Below, in pieces: positions 60,401-63,393 of a stretch of DNA of 64,000 nt. The stretch lies in assembly GCA_900618425.1 (NCBI GenBank), contig UZAN01040058.1, positions 1 through 64,000 of the forward strand, written 5' to 3'. The DNA is from Echinostoma caproni. Lineage: Eukaryota > Platyhelminthes > Trematoda > Plagiorchiida > Echinostomatidae. The translations under genes were made by a program, and so were the position numbers. How positions within the stretch are numbered: position 1 is the first letter of the stretch; each line of letters opens with the position of its first letter. Below the pieces are notes generated by a model. The model was not told where the DNA came from and ran no database searches. It saw only the letters and a list, made by a program, of their open reading frames with translations.

Positions 60401-63393
60401 AGTGATGATCGAACTGTGGTCTATTAATGGTGAACGCATTGACCACAATGCACTCCACGATGTGGAGTGGAGGTTGAACTGGGAGGGGGGTTCGCAGGTG
60501 TACAAACTGCTTGGATCATGGATTGAATGATGTGGTGAGTTTCTCCAAAACACTTTACTAGCGGTTTATTGCGATGATATCAGATCAAACGAATTAAAAT
60601 AGCACTGTAAGGAACGCAGAAATGGTCACTATACGAACAGCATTGGTCTAGTCTGAACCATACAAGAGGCACAGCTGACCCCGTTCAAAAATTAGACCAC
60701 CTAATAGATCGTGGTATCAGATGAACAGTTGACCATTCAAACTCCTCCAACATCTGCAATCCGCAATCTCATAATCTGCTGACAAATGGGCCCTGTTCTT
60801 GAAAGAACGAGATTGCACAAAGCCAACGACAGAAAAATCGGTACAATCTGTATTAAAAAATTACGTGTTTGTCGAGTCTGGTGCATGAACACGTTAGGCA
60901 CGTCTAATATTACGTTTAAATTGTAAATAAATATCTGAACAATAACAGTTACTTGGATTTATTAACATGGCTTCTCCCAGCGAATCTGTTTTCCCATCAG
61001 AGCTTTATATAGTAGCATAAAATGTTGCTTTCCATTGCAAGTCTTTTACCTGAAACTACCGTCTGAAATGAAGCCTGCTTCGCTCGTCTCCTTGATACAT
61101 ATGTTATTTTGTTGCACTCAATCCATTTTGTTCATTTTAGGAGAACAACAGCGTAAGTCTGTTCTCCCTTAATTCCGATGGATAAATTACCTTTGCCAAT
61201 CCTACTGCGGTGTGTCACTAATGGACTTGCGGCTAGGCCGCTTGTTGCATTTCTTTCGCCGATGGAGATTTTGTTTTATTTATTGATCCACTAAAGTCAC
61301 TGAAAATAATTTTCACCGTCTAAACTGATTGAGCCATTCGCACAAGGTGATGGCAGTCGACCGTGAAGCTAAGGAGTAAGGATTTGAAGTCCCAAACCGA
61401 AGGTTCACCGTTCGTGTCGTGATAGGAACACAACATATATGCACGGTTGACGAAACCTAAACGGGTAGAAACAGCTGTCCAGTGCCCTTTGTCGGTTATC
61501 GCAAACATTTCTATCATATAGTGAACAATTAGCGATCTCCCAAGGAGTGAAACCCACACCCAAGATTATCAACAGTGCCTGGTGCCTCTGAAAAACTGAC
61601 TGGGCTAATCCAAAAATTTACCGTCTAATTTTCACTTTGTTTACAGTTGCGGAATATGCGGGTGAGTACTGAATTGTTTATTGCCATATGATTTAGGCTT
61701 TTTTTTGTTATCATGAATCAATTCACTAATCACATAATCAAAACCGGACCGGAATGAGTAGACAATGATCGGGCCAGGTGCACTTGTGTTGCCAGTTTCA
61801 TAGGCCAAATAATGAGACCGCTGGTGTAGCTTATTATAAGGGGTCCGCGGGTTGACTAAAACGTACAGCAAAAATACTCCATTGATCCAGCAGAATTCAC
61901 CACCATCTACTGCATTTCTCATTTCACCTGTGAAGAACAATTAAGCTTTACAAACTGACAACGGCTGACACAACCTATACTCGTCAATACGTTTTGATGA
62001 CCACTGAAGAAGCTTAAGAGTTCCTGTTTCCTGTTTGTCTATGAAACTATGGTTCTGTCAGAGTTGTTCGCATCCACCACCCTAACCCAGTGATTGAGCT
62101 AATCACAGTAAGCCTCATCAGTATAGTAGTTATATTGTAATACACAGGATTCGAGTAGGAGTGTACTGGAACACGATGCATGATGTCAAATATCTTTAGA
62201 AAATGTCTGATATTCAAGAACATAGCATTATCAGAGAAGTTGCAAACCAGTCGACGTTTTCGTTACTTTCGTTAACCGTGCTCCGTGTTTTGTTTTGTGA
62301 ATTTGTCAAACTGAGTTTAGATTTTCGCTGAACGTCATTTGAATCCATGCTTGATACCTGAGTTTCTCTCAGCAATGGAAAAATTGATTTCTCCTTCCCA
62401 AAACATCCCAAAATGGCCTATGATTAACCTGCAGCGATATGAAAACCGGACCTTCAACAAACCAAATACCCTCAACAACGCACACTTTCCCTAATTGCAA
62501 TAGGCGAAATACTCTGATGATCACTCGAACAACTGCTAGATGGTTAGCTAAGGTGGATCTGAATGTCTGCATAGCACCAGACAAAACAAGAAAATCGTCT
62601 CAATGTAACAAACACATTTCTGAAATTCGTGACAGTTGTATTCAATTCATCAGGTATTATCCAGTCCCATAACTAACCTATTTTCAACAAAAACCCATTT
62701 TACGAACAGCATATCTTAAAGGCAAGTGAAGCTGTTTTTGGAACCATCATACATACAAAATTAGATGCTTTTACAGTTGTCAGAGAAATTCTGTGTCCAC
62801 GACGAACAAGTGGCCTTTTCCTGGGACCGCAATGCACACTGTAAATAAACACAGATTTTAAAAATAAAAGCTAGCGAGAGACTTTCACTGTTGCGTTTAA
62901 ATTATCCCGTGGCCGGTTTTTTATCGTCTCCAATAACGAGGGCCAATGTGCTTATTATTTTTGAATCCACTGGTAATGATGAATTTAAAATTGACATTGT
63001 GTGTCCAATAACCATTTTTTCAGGTCTCCAAGAAGAAGGTGAGTGAAATCACATTTGAGAAAATAGTGAACCAGACTGTGCGCCGTCTGTTTGCTGCGCG
63101 ATATAATTAAGGTATCAAACCCTTTACCCGATCCGTAATTGAAAGTAAACATGTACCGTTTTCCTCCAGAATGAAATAGTTTGTGCTGAATACCCGAAAA
63201 TCCACGCGGATAAATTAAAAACTTGTAAATCATTCATGCATATATACATGCATGACGCTGCATCTTGCATTCATGCGGATTTTACATTAGAAAAAAACAC
63301 AATTCATTCGGTATTTTGTGAAAAATGTATGAGTAGTGCGCAAAGTAAAATCCTCTTTGTTCACATTGATTTTAATTTCAGCCCAAAAGAAAA
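401..63393 (+). CDS. Giant micro-exon gene, 18-residue-repeat helical protein (partial, both ends open)
   Basis: What I see: 65 exons of 12 (34) or 15 (31) bases plus one of 123 bases, each flanked by AG and a consensus-like donor, all reading open in phase 1 with no stop in or across any junction. Exon order follows a cycle A(12)-alpha(15)-B(12)-beta(15). All 15 A exons encode an aromatic residue or His followed by V/I/L. All 16 alpha exons begin with L, I, V or M. B exons are mostly D/E/K/Q/N/S/T. Nine of 15 beta exons have F or Y third. The split codon at alpha-to-B joins is Lys in 11 of 16. Inference: the product is a rod of about 330 residues in this window, amphipathic, with an 18-residue (7+11) repeat. 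What is known: schistosome micro-exon genes have symmetrical exons of a few dozen bases or less that allow exon skipping without frameshift, often behind a signal peptide. I do not recognise the protein family. No N-terminal exon is certain. It could also be two or three tandem genes, but the cycle keeps register throughout. Confidence 0.85.
416..1800. other. Intron 1
   Basis: Contains a dispersed-repeat fragment near 1095-1190. A 9-nt candidate exon acaccaccg at 846-854 (donor gtaaga) has a weak acceptor and does not fit the exon cycle. Nothing else seen. Confidence 0.5.
1095..1190. repeat. Dispersed repeat fragment, related to 19940-20240
   Basis: Reads ...ctggatagctatttcaacc...ggtctcatcggcag..., closely resembling ctggacagctgtttcgatc...ggtctcatcatcacgg at 19953-20000. 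The end, gatcaaacccggga, looks like a decayed B-box. Confidence 0.5.
1801..1812 (+). CDS. Micro-exon 2 (B, 12 nt)
   Basis: Exon aacatgatcaag; acceptor ctgccaattcag, donor gtaagt. Junction codon Lys, then H-D-Q. Confidence 0.88.
1979..1993 (+). CDS. Micro-exon 3 (beta, 15 nt)
   Basis: Exon aaaatgctttcacga; pyrimidine-rich acceptor tgttccgctccag, donor gtaagt. Junction Glu, then N-A-F-T, matching the A-F core of exons 7, 37 and 59. Confidence 0.87.
1994..4165. other. Intron 3
   Basis: No exon, repeat or RNA gene recognised. Open frames here are short and unsupported. Confidence 0.5.
4166..4177 (+). CDS. Micro-exon 4 (A, 12 nt)
   Basis: Exon aatatgtggaag; acceptor ccataattattcag, donor gtaagt. 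Junction Lys, then Y-V-E, the archetypal A exon. Confidence 0.87.
4897..4911 (+). CDS. Micro-exon 5 (alpha, 15 nt)
   Basis: Exon acgtgaaagagcgca; acceptor caatatcgatgcag is poor in pyrimidines, donor gtaagt is strong. Junction Asp, then V-K-E-R. Its size and class fill the slot between A exon 4 and B exon 6. Confidence 0.7.
5551..5562 (+). CDS. Micro-exon 6 (B, 12 nt)
   Basis: Exon aacaaacaagct; acceptor tgtaatatgttag (moderate), donor gtgagt. Junction Lys, then Q-T-S. One of only two micro-exons ending in T. The next exon begins tt, so the join is TTT and not a stop. Confidence 0.7.
5961..5975 (+). CDS. Micro-exon 7 (beta, 15 nt)
   Basis: Exon ttactgcctttcaaa; strong acceptor ttttcttctattgcag, donor gtgagt. 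Junction Phe, then T-A-F-Q. Confidence 0.87.
5976..7260. other. Intron 7
   Basis: Nothing recognised beyond the splice sites. Confidence 0.5.
7261..7272 (+). CDS. Micro-exon 8 (A, 12 nt)
   Basis: Exon attacgtggccg; acceptor aaccttgtttcag, donor gtatgt. Junction Asn, then Y-V-A. Confidence 0.85.
7273..10248. other. Intron 8
   Basis: Nearly 3 kb without an in-cycle exon. A 48-nt candidate at 7912-7959 is open in phase 1 and has donor gtaagt, but its acceptor is mediocre and it sits between an A and an alpha exon where none is expected. Confidence 0.5.
10249..10263 (+). CDS. Micro-exon 9 (alpha, 15 nt)
   Basis: Exon aaattgaaactaaaa; acceptor tttctgcaactacag, donor gtgagt. Junction Glu, then I-E-T-K. 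Confidence 0.85.
11051..11062 (+). CDS. Micro-exon 10 (B, 12 nt)
   Basis: Exon aaacggaacaac; acceptor tcgttctgcttatag, donor gtaagt. Junction Lys, then T-E-Q. Confidence 0.87.
11265..11279 (+). CDS. Micro-exon 11 (beta, 15 nt)
   Basis: Exon gaacaattctcgaaa; acceptor tttattctctccag, donor gtacgt. Junction Arg, then T-I-L-E, a beta exon with aliphatic residues where others carry an aromatic. Confidence 0.85.
11579..11590 (+). CDS. Micro-exon 12 (A, 12 nt)
   Basis: Exon aatatattgttg; acceptor gcgaaaccgctgcag is weak, donor gtaagt. Junction Lys, then Y-I-V. Confidence 0.78.
12759..12773 (+). CDS. Micro-exon 13 (alpha, 15 nt)
   Basis: Exon atatgaataacgaaa; acceptor gtcctattttcag, donor gtaagc. 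Junction Asp, then M-N-N-E. Confidence 0.87.
13228..13530 (-). repeat. Dispersed repeat, inverted copy
   Basis: The reverse complement matches 13590-13880 and 61310-61600, for example in the segments around gtgaaacccacac and gtgcctggtg. The small overlapping frames here are repeat sequence, not genes. Confidence 0.6.
13590..13880 (+). repeat. Dispersed repeat, direct copy
   Basis: Begins near cattcgcacaaggtgatgg-like sequence and ends with caagagtgcttggtgcctctg. The same order is found at 61330-61590. It forms an inverted pair with 13228-13530. Confidence 0.6.
14190..14549 (-). pseudogene. Non-LTR retrotransposon reverse-transcriptase fragment
   Basis: A 119-codon open frame on the minus strand contains G-L-E-I-N-A-S-K-T-K-I-V-S-S about two thirds of the way in. 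This resembles the GLxIN-xxKTK motif that follows the YADD box of LINE reverse transcriptases. The catalytic YADD region itself is not recognisable and the flanks are decayed, so this is a dead fragment that inserted into intron 13 in antisense. Element family uncertain. Confidence 0.6.
14693..15448. other. Assembly gap, 756 Ns
   Basis: Run of N. The apparent open frame across it is an artefact. Single Ns also occur at 19851, 28207, 37028, 39825, 49953 and 53277. Confidence 1.
15676..15687 (+). CDS. Micro-exon 14 (B, 12 nt)
   Basis: Exon aggagaaacacc; acceptor atatgctgatacag, donor gtaagt. Junction Lys, then E-K-H. Confidence 0.83.
15880..15894 (+). CDS. Micro-exon 15 (beta, 15 nt)
   Basis: Exon ttttggaatatgaac; strong acceptor actgcttcttccag, donor gtgagt. 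Junction Leu, then L-E-Y-E. Confidence 0.87.
15895..17008. other. Intron 15
   Basis: A 9-nt candidate atcttgtgc at 16511-16519 (donor gtaagc) is out of cycle. Nothing else seen. Confidence 0.5.
17009..17020 (+). CDS. Micro-exon 16 (A, 12 nt)
   Basis: Exon accacattgaaa; acceptor acattcatatttcag, donor gtaagt. Junction His, then H-I-E. The only A exon with His in place of Tyr or Phe. Confidence 0.86.
17819..17833 (+). CDS. Micro-exon 17 (alpha, 15 nt)
   Basis: Exon acttaaagaacaaag; acceptor acgcacaaaccag, donor gtgagt. Junction Asn, then L-K-N-K. Confidence 0.83.
18046..18057 (+). CDS. Micro-exon 18 (B, 12 nt)
   Basis: Exon atttgaaggaaa; acceptor ttaacatctcacag, donor gtaagt. Junction Asp, then L-K-E. 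The next exon found is again class B, the first of three B-B junctions. Confidence 0.85.
18303..18420. mobile_element. Miniature fold-back element, relative of 57261-57850
   Basis: Inverted arms of 22 bases (18303-18324 and 18399-18420) match perfectly. A 24-base perfect palindrome centred on aagtggccactt lies at 18377-18400. The left part (gcttggcaatttgtttacaa and acgtttcatcaccag) matches the arm of the 57261 element. It looks like a non-autonomous, internally deleted copy. Confidence 0.65.
19940..20240. repeat. Dispersed repeat
   Basis: Two partly inverted segments share the ctggacagctgtttcgatc / ggaaacaggtgtc-type ends, and the left end matches 1095-1190. Small overlapping frames here are not genes. 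Confidence 0.5.
20948..20959 (+). CDS. Micro-exon 19 (B, 12 nt)
   Basis: Exon aggccgagagaa; acceptor gaaccattattcag, donor gtaagt. Junction with exon 18 is Lys, then A-E-R. Opens the first 13-exon block (exons 19-31). Confidence 0.85.
21116..21130 (+). CDS. Micro-exon 20 (beta, 15 nt)
   Basis: Exon acgaaacccaccaaa; acceptor aaattttcttcag, donor gtaagt. Junction Asn, then E-T-H-Q, with His at the usual aromatic position. Confidence 0.87.
21131..22457. other. Intron 20
   Basis: Nothing recognised. Confidence 0.5.
22458..22469 (+). CDS. Micro-exon 21 (A, 12 nt)
   Basis: Exon aattcattgagg; acceptor ccactcgtaatag is below average, donor gtaagt. Junction Lys, then F-I-E, the same peptide as exon 51. 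Confidence 0.8.
22621..22635 (+). CDS. Micro-exon 22 (alpha, 15 nt)
   Basis: Exon atttggaagatcaaa; acceptor tgccacatattgcag, donor gtgagt. Junction Asp, then L-E-D-Q. Exon 61 encodes the identical tetrapeptide with a different leucine codon. Confidence 0.88.
23216..23227 (+). CDS. Micro-exon 23 (B, 12 nt)
   Basis: Exon aaagcgaacatc; acceptor gttaatatcaatag, donor gtaagt. Junction Lys, then S-E-H, close to T-E-Q of exon 10. Confidence 0.82.
23514..23643. repeat. Near-perfect hairpin with AT loop
   Basis: Arms 23514-23566 and 23593-23643 are complementary. The inner 32 bases (23535-23566 against 23593-23624) match perfectly, and the outer part has a few mismatches. The loop is an ATATAT tract. 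In RNA this would be a long stem, or it could be a MITE-like element. Confidence 0.85.
24420..26980 (-). mobile_element. Degenerate CR1/Jockey-like LINE, antisense
   Basis: Read on the minus strand, from high to low coordinates. An endonuclease segment at about 26680-26480 carries L-S-D-F-N-V and then L-P-T-R-I-P-D-R-V-G-D, with an internal stop. Reverse transcriptase follows at 25600-25480 with N-Y-R-P-I-T-L-S-S-V-L-S-K-V-L and S-D-R-Q-Y-G-F. The catalytic region is near 25300-25250, where F-A-N-D-D stands for the usual FADD-type box. KTQ-like sequence lies near 25085. A C-terminal segment, A-K-S-W-K-I-L-P-H-S-V-F-P, is near 24560. The frame changes repeatedly, so the copy is dead. These motifs are typical of CR1/Jockey-type elements in flatworms. 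The 5' limit is uncertain and could reach about 27240. Confidence 0.8.
28044..28123 (+). repeat. tRNA-like sequence (tRNA pseudogene or SINE head)
   Basis: The acceptor stem gcctcg pairs with cgaggc. The A-box-like tagctcagctggtagagcg has D-stem gctc/gagc. The B-box-like gggttccaatccc has T-stem gtggg/cccac. The anticodon arm is irregular and the variable region too long, so a functional tRNA is unlikely. Confidence 0.6.
28236..28250 (+). CDS. Micro-exon 24 (beta, 15 nt)
   Basis: Exon aggctgattttgatg; acceptor gtttaattttcag, donor gtacgt. Junction Gln, then A-D-F-D. Confidence 0.86.
28498..28509 (+). CDS. Micro-exon 25 (A, 12 nt)
   Basis: Exon catacatcgaac; acceptor tgattcctttcag, donor gtaagt. 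Junction Ala, then Y-I-E. Confidence 0.88.
28605..29060. repeat. Dispersed repeat, copy 1
   Basis: Shares long stretches with 59635-60025 in the same order, for example tctgattggttg-tacaatcggcct and cgctttgctg-gtcacc. Minus-strand frames here belong to the repeat. Confidence 0.65.
29944..29958 (+). CDS. Micro-exon 26 (alpha, 15 nt)
   Basis: Exon aattgaacaagcaaa; acceptor gttgatgattcag, donor gtaagt. Junction Gln, then L-N-K-Q. Confidence 0.87.
31619..31664 (+). CDS. Possible alternative terminal exon
   Basis: After acceptor tgtgtacctttcag, phase 1 reads D-Y-Y-R-L-R-I-R-F-F-R-E-M-D and then TAA. The R-F-F-x-E core recalls the R-F-F-Q-E near the end of exon 55. No close AATAAA is visible, so this could be chance. 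Confidence 0.3.
31983..32016 (+). CDS. Possible first coding exon with signal-peptide-like start
   Basis: ATG opens M-I-L-F-L-I-P-L-V-V-T and leaves one base before donor gtaagc, exactly the phase 1 needed by every micro-exon. An in-frame stop lies a few codons upstream, so this is the first ATG. An acceptor-like aattaaatttccag ends at 31951, suitable for a 5' UTR splice or spliced-leader addition (inference). Joined to exon 27 the junction codon is Glu, then D-E-Q. The hydrophobic stretch is short for a signal peptide. Alternatives are an alternative promoter of the long gene, the start of a second gene, or chance. Confidence 0.4.
32501..32512 (+). CDS. Micro-exon 27 (B, 12 nt)
   Basis: Exon aggacgaacaat; acceptor gatgctcatttcag, donor gtaagt. 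Junction Lys, then D-E-Q. Ends in T and is followed by an exon starting tg. Joining it to exon 29 instead would create TAA, so skipping exon 28 would truncate the protein. Confidence 0.88.
32678..32692 (+). CDS. Micro-exon 28 (beta, 15 nt)
   Basis: Exon tgcaatcttctaaac; acceptor acacttttattacag, donor gtgagt. Junction Leu, then Q-S-S-K, an unusually polar beta exon. Confidence 0.85.
33496..33507 (+). CDS. Micro-exon 29 (A, 12 nt)
   Basis: Exon aatttattcaga; acceptor tgcctgcataacag, donor gtgagt. Junction Gln, then F-I-Q. Confidence 0.85.
34395..34409 (+). CDS. Micro-exon 30 (alpha, 15 nt)
   Basis: Exon aactgatagagaaca; acceptor cttttgttttacag, donor gtaagt. Junction Lys, then L-I-E-N. Confidence 0.88.
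34410..35988. other. Intron 30
   Basis: A near-exon atgaaatcaatgaat after tttgcag (34826-34840) lacks a GT donor and may be a decayed micro-exon. Nothing else seen. Confidence 0.4.
35989..36000 (+). CDS. Micro-exon 31 (B, 12 nt)
   Basis: Exon agacaattgaac; acceptor tgtcttttatttcag, donor gtaagc. Junction Lys, then T-I-E. Last exon of the first 13-exon block. Confidence 0.88.
36001..37409. other. Intron 31 (B-B junction)
   Basis: No convincing beta, A or alpha exon found. A 15-mer attcttcttcttcag at 36448-36462 has the right size and phase (S-S-S-S) but a poor donor (gtgtca) and acceptor context. Confidence 0.5.
37410..37421 (+). CDS. Micro-exon 32 (B, 12 nt)
   Basis: Exon aacaagccttac; acceptor cactttttttcag, donor gtaagt. 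Junction with exon 31 is Gln, then Q-A-L. Opens the second 13-exon block (exons 32-44). Confidence 0.88.
37551..37565 (+). CDS. Micro-exon 33 (beta, 15 nt)
   Basis: Exon atgaggcacatgcaa; acceptor cccatcgttacag, donor gtgagt. Junction His, then E-A-H-A, comparable to E-T-H-Q at the same place in the previous block. Confidence 0.86.
37820..37828 (+). CDS. Possible extra 9-nt micro-exon
   Basis: ttcacagtt lies between a very good acceptor, ttttttctgtgcag, and donor gtgagg. Phase 1 gives H-S and the exon is symmetrical. It sits between beta exon 33 and A exon 34, outside the cycle, so it may be an optional exon or chance. Confidence 0.3.
38332..38343 (+). CDS. Micro-exon 34 (A, 12 nt)
   Basis: Exon aatatatccatg; acceptor aactatcctctacag, donor gtaaga. 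Junction Lys, then Y-I-H. The cycle predicted a missing A here before I located it. Confidence 0.85.
38538..38552 (+). CDS. Micro-exon 35 (alpha, 15 nt)
   Basis: Exon acttggaacaacaga; acceptor tgcattaatttatag, donor gtaagt. Junction Asp, then L-E-Q-Q, close to L-E-D-Q at the same slot of the previous block. Confidence 0.87.
39052..39063 (+). CDS. Micro-exon 36 (B, 12 nt)
   Basis: Exon agaaacaacaag; acceptor ttaatcatttacag, donor gtgagt. Junction Lys, then K-Q-Q. Confidence 0.87.
39064..40352. other. Intron 36
   Basis: Short CACACG/CACGCA low-complexity tract near 39678-39700 and a B-box-like gagttcgaatcgc near 39720. No exon seen. Confidence 0.45.
40353..40367 (+). CDS. Micro-exon 37 (beta, 15 nt)
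   Basis: Exon aggacgcattcaacg; acceptor gacttgacctttcag, donor gtgagt. Junction Glu, then D-A-F-N. Confidence 0.88.
41187..41198 (+). CDS. Micro-exon 38 (A, 12 nt)
   Basis: Exon aatttctcaaag; acceptor gaatttgttccag, donor gtaggt. Junction Glu, then F-L-K. Confidence 0.87.
41953..41967 (+). CDS. Possible extra 15-nt micro-exon
   Basis: ctgagcagcagcacc follows a strong acceptor, ttgtttatttcag, and reads E-Q-Q-H in phase 1. The donor gtcagt is weak, and A exon 38 and alpha exon 39 already adjoin in the cycle. Possibly a decayed or optional exon. Confidence 0.3.
42221..42235 (+). CDS. Micro-exon 39 (alpha, 15 nt)
   Basis: Exon atttggataaacgca; acceptor gccgttgatttcag, donor gtaagc. Junction Asp from exon 38, then L-D-K-R. 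Confidence 0.87.
42236..44419. other. Intron 39
   Basis: Contains the (TA)n tract at 42992-43018. No exon or gene recognised. Confidence 0.5.
42992..43018. repeat. (TA)n microsatellite
   Basis: Uninterrupted alternating T and A of about 27 bases. Shorter AT tracts lie at 23640-23665, 55793-55810 and 63598-63630. Confidence 0.95.
44420..44431 (+). CDS. Micro-exon 40 (B, 12 nt)
   Basis: Exon aacaagacaaac; acceptor tacattattccatag, donor gtaagt. Junction Lys, then Q-D-K. Confidence 0.87.
44616..44630 (+). CDS. Micro-exon 41 (beta, 15 nt)
   Basis: Exon ttttggcctatcagg; acceptor gatttcttttggcag, donor gtaagc. Junction Leu, then L-A-Y-Q. Also found by asking what the cycle was missing at this place. 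Confidence 0.86.
45110..45121 (+). CDS. Micro-exon 42 (A, 12 nt)
   Basis: Exon aatacgttaaga; acceptor ttaaaacgttctag, donor gtaagt. Junction Glu, then Y-V-K. Confidence 0.85.
45365..45379 (+). CDS. Micro-exon 43 (alpha, 15 nt)
   Basis: Exon aaatggaacatgaag; acceptor aaattccacaatcag, donor gtaagt. Junction Lys, then M-E-H-E. The M here is internal, so this ATG is not proposed as a start. Confidence 0.84.
45632..45643 (+). CDS. Micro-exon 44 (B, 12 nt)
   Basis: Exon aaagcgttcaac; acceptor aactcaattttag, donor gtgagt. Junction Glu, then S-V-Q, matching T-I-E at the end of the previous block. Closes the second 13-exon block. Confidence 0.86.
46073..46084 (+). CDS. Micro-exon 45 (B, 12 nt)
   Basis: Exon aagatgaaatga; acceptor tttcccaatttttag, donor gtaagt. 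In phase 1 it reads D-E-M, so the apparent tga is out of frame. Third B-B junction, only 429 bases after exon 44. Confidence 0.86.
   Translation, partial: KMK
46211..46225 (+). CDS. Micro-exon 46 (beta, 15 nt)
   Basis: Exon atcaatctgttgaaa; acceptor tgctatattctag, donor gtgagt. Junction Asn, then Q-S-V-E. Confidence 0.86.
46826..46837 (+). CDS. Micro-exon 47 (A, 12 nt)
   Basis: Exon aatatgtcagtg; acceptor tcgctttatttcag, donor gtaggt. Junction Lys, then Y-V-S. Confidence 0.86.
46936..46950 (+). CDS. Micro-exon 48 (alpha, 15 nt)
   Basis: Exon agctccaagtgaaga; acceptor aaacttcgttgcag, donor gtgagt. Junction Glu, then L-Q-V-K. The preceding intron is only 98 bases. Confidence 0.87.
46951..48332. 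other. Intron 48
   Basis: A B-box-like gtgttcgaatcccac at 48151-48165, followed by a short CCA run, suggests a SINE tail. No exon seen. Confidence 0.45.
48333..48344 (+). CDS. Micro-exon 49 (B, 12 nt)
   Basis: Exon aacaaaacgaag; acceptor ccctaaccgtctag, donor gtaggt. Junction Lys, then Q-N-E. Confidence 0.85.
48468..48482 (+). CDS. Micro-exon 50 (beta position, 15 nt)
   Basis: Exon aactggacaaggcca; acceptor caactcatattacag, donor gtaagt. Junction Glu, then L-D-K-A. It occupies a beta slot but looks more like an alpha exon. Confidence 0.86.
48914..48925 (+). CDS. Micro-exon 51 (A, 12 nt)
   Basis: Exon aattcatcgaaa; acceptor ttgtttactcttcag, donor gtgagt. Junction Lys, then F-I-E. Confidence 0.88.
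48926..50264. other. Intron 51
   Basis: Apart from the 6-nt candidate I see nothing. The overlapping frames on both strands at 49385-49634 have no recognisable motif. Confidence 0.45.
49028..49033 (+). CDS. Possible 6-nt micro-exon
   Basis: aaaaag follows acceptor tgtcccctttaatttag and precedes gtaacc, a weak donor. In phase 1 it would add two residues (junction Lys plus Lys). Out of cycle, between A exon 51 and alpha exon 52. Confidence 0.2.
50265..50279 (+). CDS. Micro-exon 52 (alpha, 15 nt)
   Basis: Exon cgctgaacagtcaaa; acceptor ttttactatttcag, donor gtgagt. Junction Thr, then L-N-S-Q. Confidence 0.87.
50920..50931 (+). CDS. Micro-exon 53 (B, 12 nt)
   Basis: Exon agaagaaaaaag; acceptor atgattgttaacag, donor gtgagt. 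Junction Lys, then K-K-K, a tetralysine. Confidence 0.83.
50932..52910. other. Intron 53
   Basis: A B-box-like gggttcaatcctc lies near 51784. At 52741-52752, catacattgcac resembles exon 25 but is followed by ag instead of a GT donor. Nothing else seen. Confidence 0.45.
52911..52925 (+). CDS. Micro-exon 54 (beta, 15 nt)
   Basis: Exon aagaggaatatcaag; acceptor ttaaatttttacag, donor gtaggt. Junction Glu, then E-E-Y-Q. The next intron is only 82 bases. Confidence 0.88.
53008..53130 (+). CDS. Exon 55: 123-nt exon, acidic and dileucine-like tail
   Basis: Strong acceptor attgcccctgtttcag. Phase 1 stays open and the length (41 codons) is again symmetrical at donor gtatgt. It encodes an acidic start (N-V-E-D-N-D-E-E-N), then F-S-D-E-I-S-P-L-L (a [DE]xxxLL-type sorting motif, by sequence only), then R-H-Q-P-M-K-P-W-K-R-F-F-Q-E-Y-G-V-F. 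This is unlike the helical repeat on either side. If the donor is ignored the frame continues C-M-F-V-F-Y-A-L-T-F-H to TAG at 53163-53165, with AATAAA at 53194-53199, so it could be a terminal exon with a short hydrophobic end. I do not recognise the family. Confidence 0.75.
53194..53199 (+). promoter_or_regulatory. Possible polyadenylation signal
   Basis: AATAAA begins 29 bases after the stop reached by reading through exon 55. Such hexamers are common by chance in AT-rich DNA; the position is what makes it notable. Confidence 0.35.
53200..55601. other. Intron 55 or possible gene boundary
   Basis: No signal-peptide-like first exon was found. A 34-nt open segment 54877-54910 between ttgctttcag and gtaagc is asymmetrical and does not fit phase 1. 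Otherwise nothing. Confidence 0.45.
55602..55613 (+). CDS. Micro-exon 56 (A, 12 nt)
   Basis: Exon attttattcgcg; acceptor cctgttttgtttcag, donor gtaggt. Reads F-I-R. The junction is Tyr after exon 55 or Asp if exon 55 is skipped; both are open. Confidence 0.87.
56505..56519 (+). CDS. Micro-exon 57 (alpha, 15 nt)
   Basis: Exon agttggaagaacaaa; acceptor cattttaattacag, donor gtgagt. Junction Glu, then L-E-E-Q. Confidence 0.88.
57261..57850. mobile_element. Fold-back (long inverted-repeat) element
   Basis: The outer arms, 57261-57359 and 57752-57850, are close reverse complements (ttcgctgagcttggcaattt against its complement). Weaker complementarity extends inward to about 57475 and 57640, giving arms near 210 bases. 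The arm family recurs at 18303. Open frames inside on both strands mirror one another because of the inverted structure. It looks non-autonomous; no transposase motif seen. Confidence 0.75.
58270..58281 (+). CDS. Micro-exon 58 (B, 12 nt)
   Basis: Exon gaaaacaatatc; acceptor cctcgggttttacag, donor gtaagt. Junction Arg, then K-Q-Y. Confidence 0.86.
58505..58519 (+). CDS. Micro-exon 59 (beta, 15 nt)
   Basis: Exon aatcagcctttcaag; acceptor tgcattgtttcag, donor gtgaga. Junction Gln, then S-A-F-Q, nearly the T-A-F-Q of exon 7 over 50 kb away. Confidence 0.87.
58735..58746 (+). CDS. Micro-exon 60 (A, 12 nt)
   Basis: Exon aataccttcaaa; acceptor actcacttgcatttcag, donor gtgagt. Junction Glu, then Y-L-Q. 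Confidence 0.88.
59273..59287 (+). CDS. Micro-exon 61 (alpha, 15 nt)
   Basis: Exon aattagaagatcaaa; acceptor attacaaatttacag, donor gtgagc. Junction Lys, then L-E-D-Q, identical in protein to exon 22. Confidence 0.86.
59635..60025. repeat. Dispersed repeat, copy 2
   Basis: Collinear with 28605-29060. An apparent donor gtaagt at 60056 just beyond it has no symmetrical exon upstream. Confidence 0.65.
61141..61152 (+). CDS. Micro-exon 62 (B, 12 nt)
   Basis: Exon gagaacaacagc; acceptor ttgttcattttag, donor gtaagt. Junction Arg, then E-Q-Q. Confidence 0.88.
61310..61600 (+). repeat. Dispersed repeat, third copy
   Basis: Same family and orientation as 13590-13880. Fills much of intron 62. Confidence 0.6.
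61647..61661 (+). CDS. Micro-exon 63 (beta, 15 nt)
   Basis: Exon ttgcggaatatgcgg; acceptor tcactttgtttacag, donor gtgagt. Junction Leu, then A-E-Y-A. Confidence 0.87.
61662..62709. other. Intron 63
   Basis: Nothing recognised apart from the splice sites. Confidence 0.45.
62710..62721 (+). CDS. Micro-exon 64 (A, 12 nt) with GC donor
   Basis: Exon catatcttaaag; acceptor cattttacgaacag. The donor is gcaagt, the usual context of GC-AG introns. Junction Ala, then Y-L-K, exactly the A class expected between beta exon 63 and alpha exon 65. Confidence 0.65.
63024..63038 (+). CDS. Micro-exon 65 (alpha, 15 nt)
   Basis: Exon gtctccaagaagaag; acceptor ataaccattttttcag, donor gtgagt. Junction Gly, then L-Q-E-E. 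An unusual start, as most exons begin with A. Confidence 0.86.
63382..63393 (+). CDS. Micro-exon 66 (B, 12 nt)
   Basis: Exon cccaaaagaaaa; acceptor gattttaatttcag, donor gtaggt. Junction Ala, then Q-K-K. Last exon found; a beta exon should follow to the right of the window. Confidence 0.84.
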
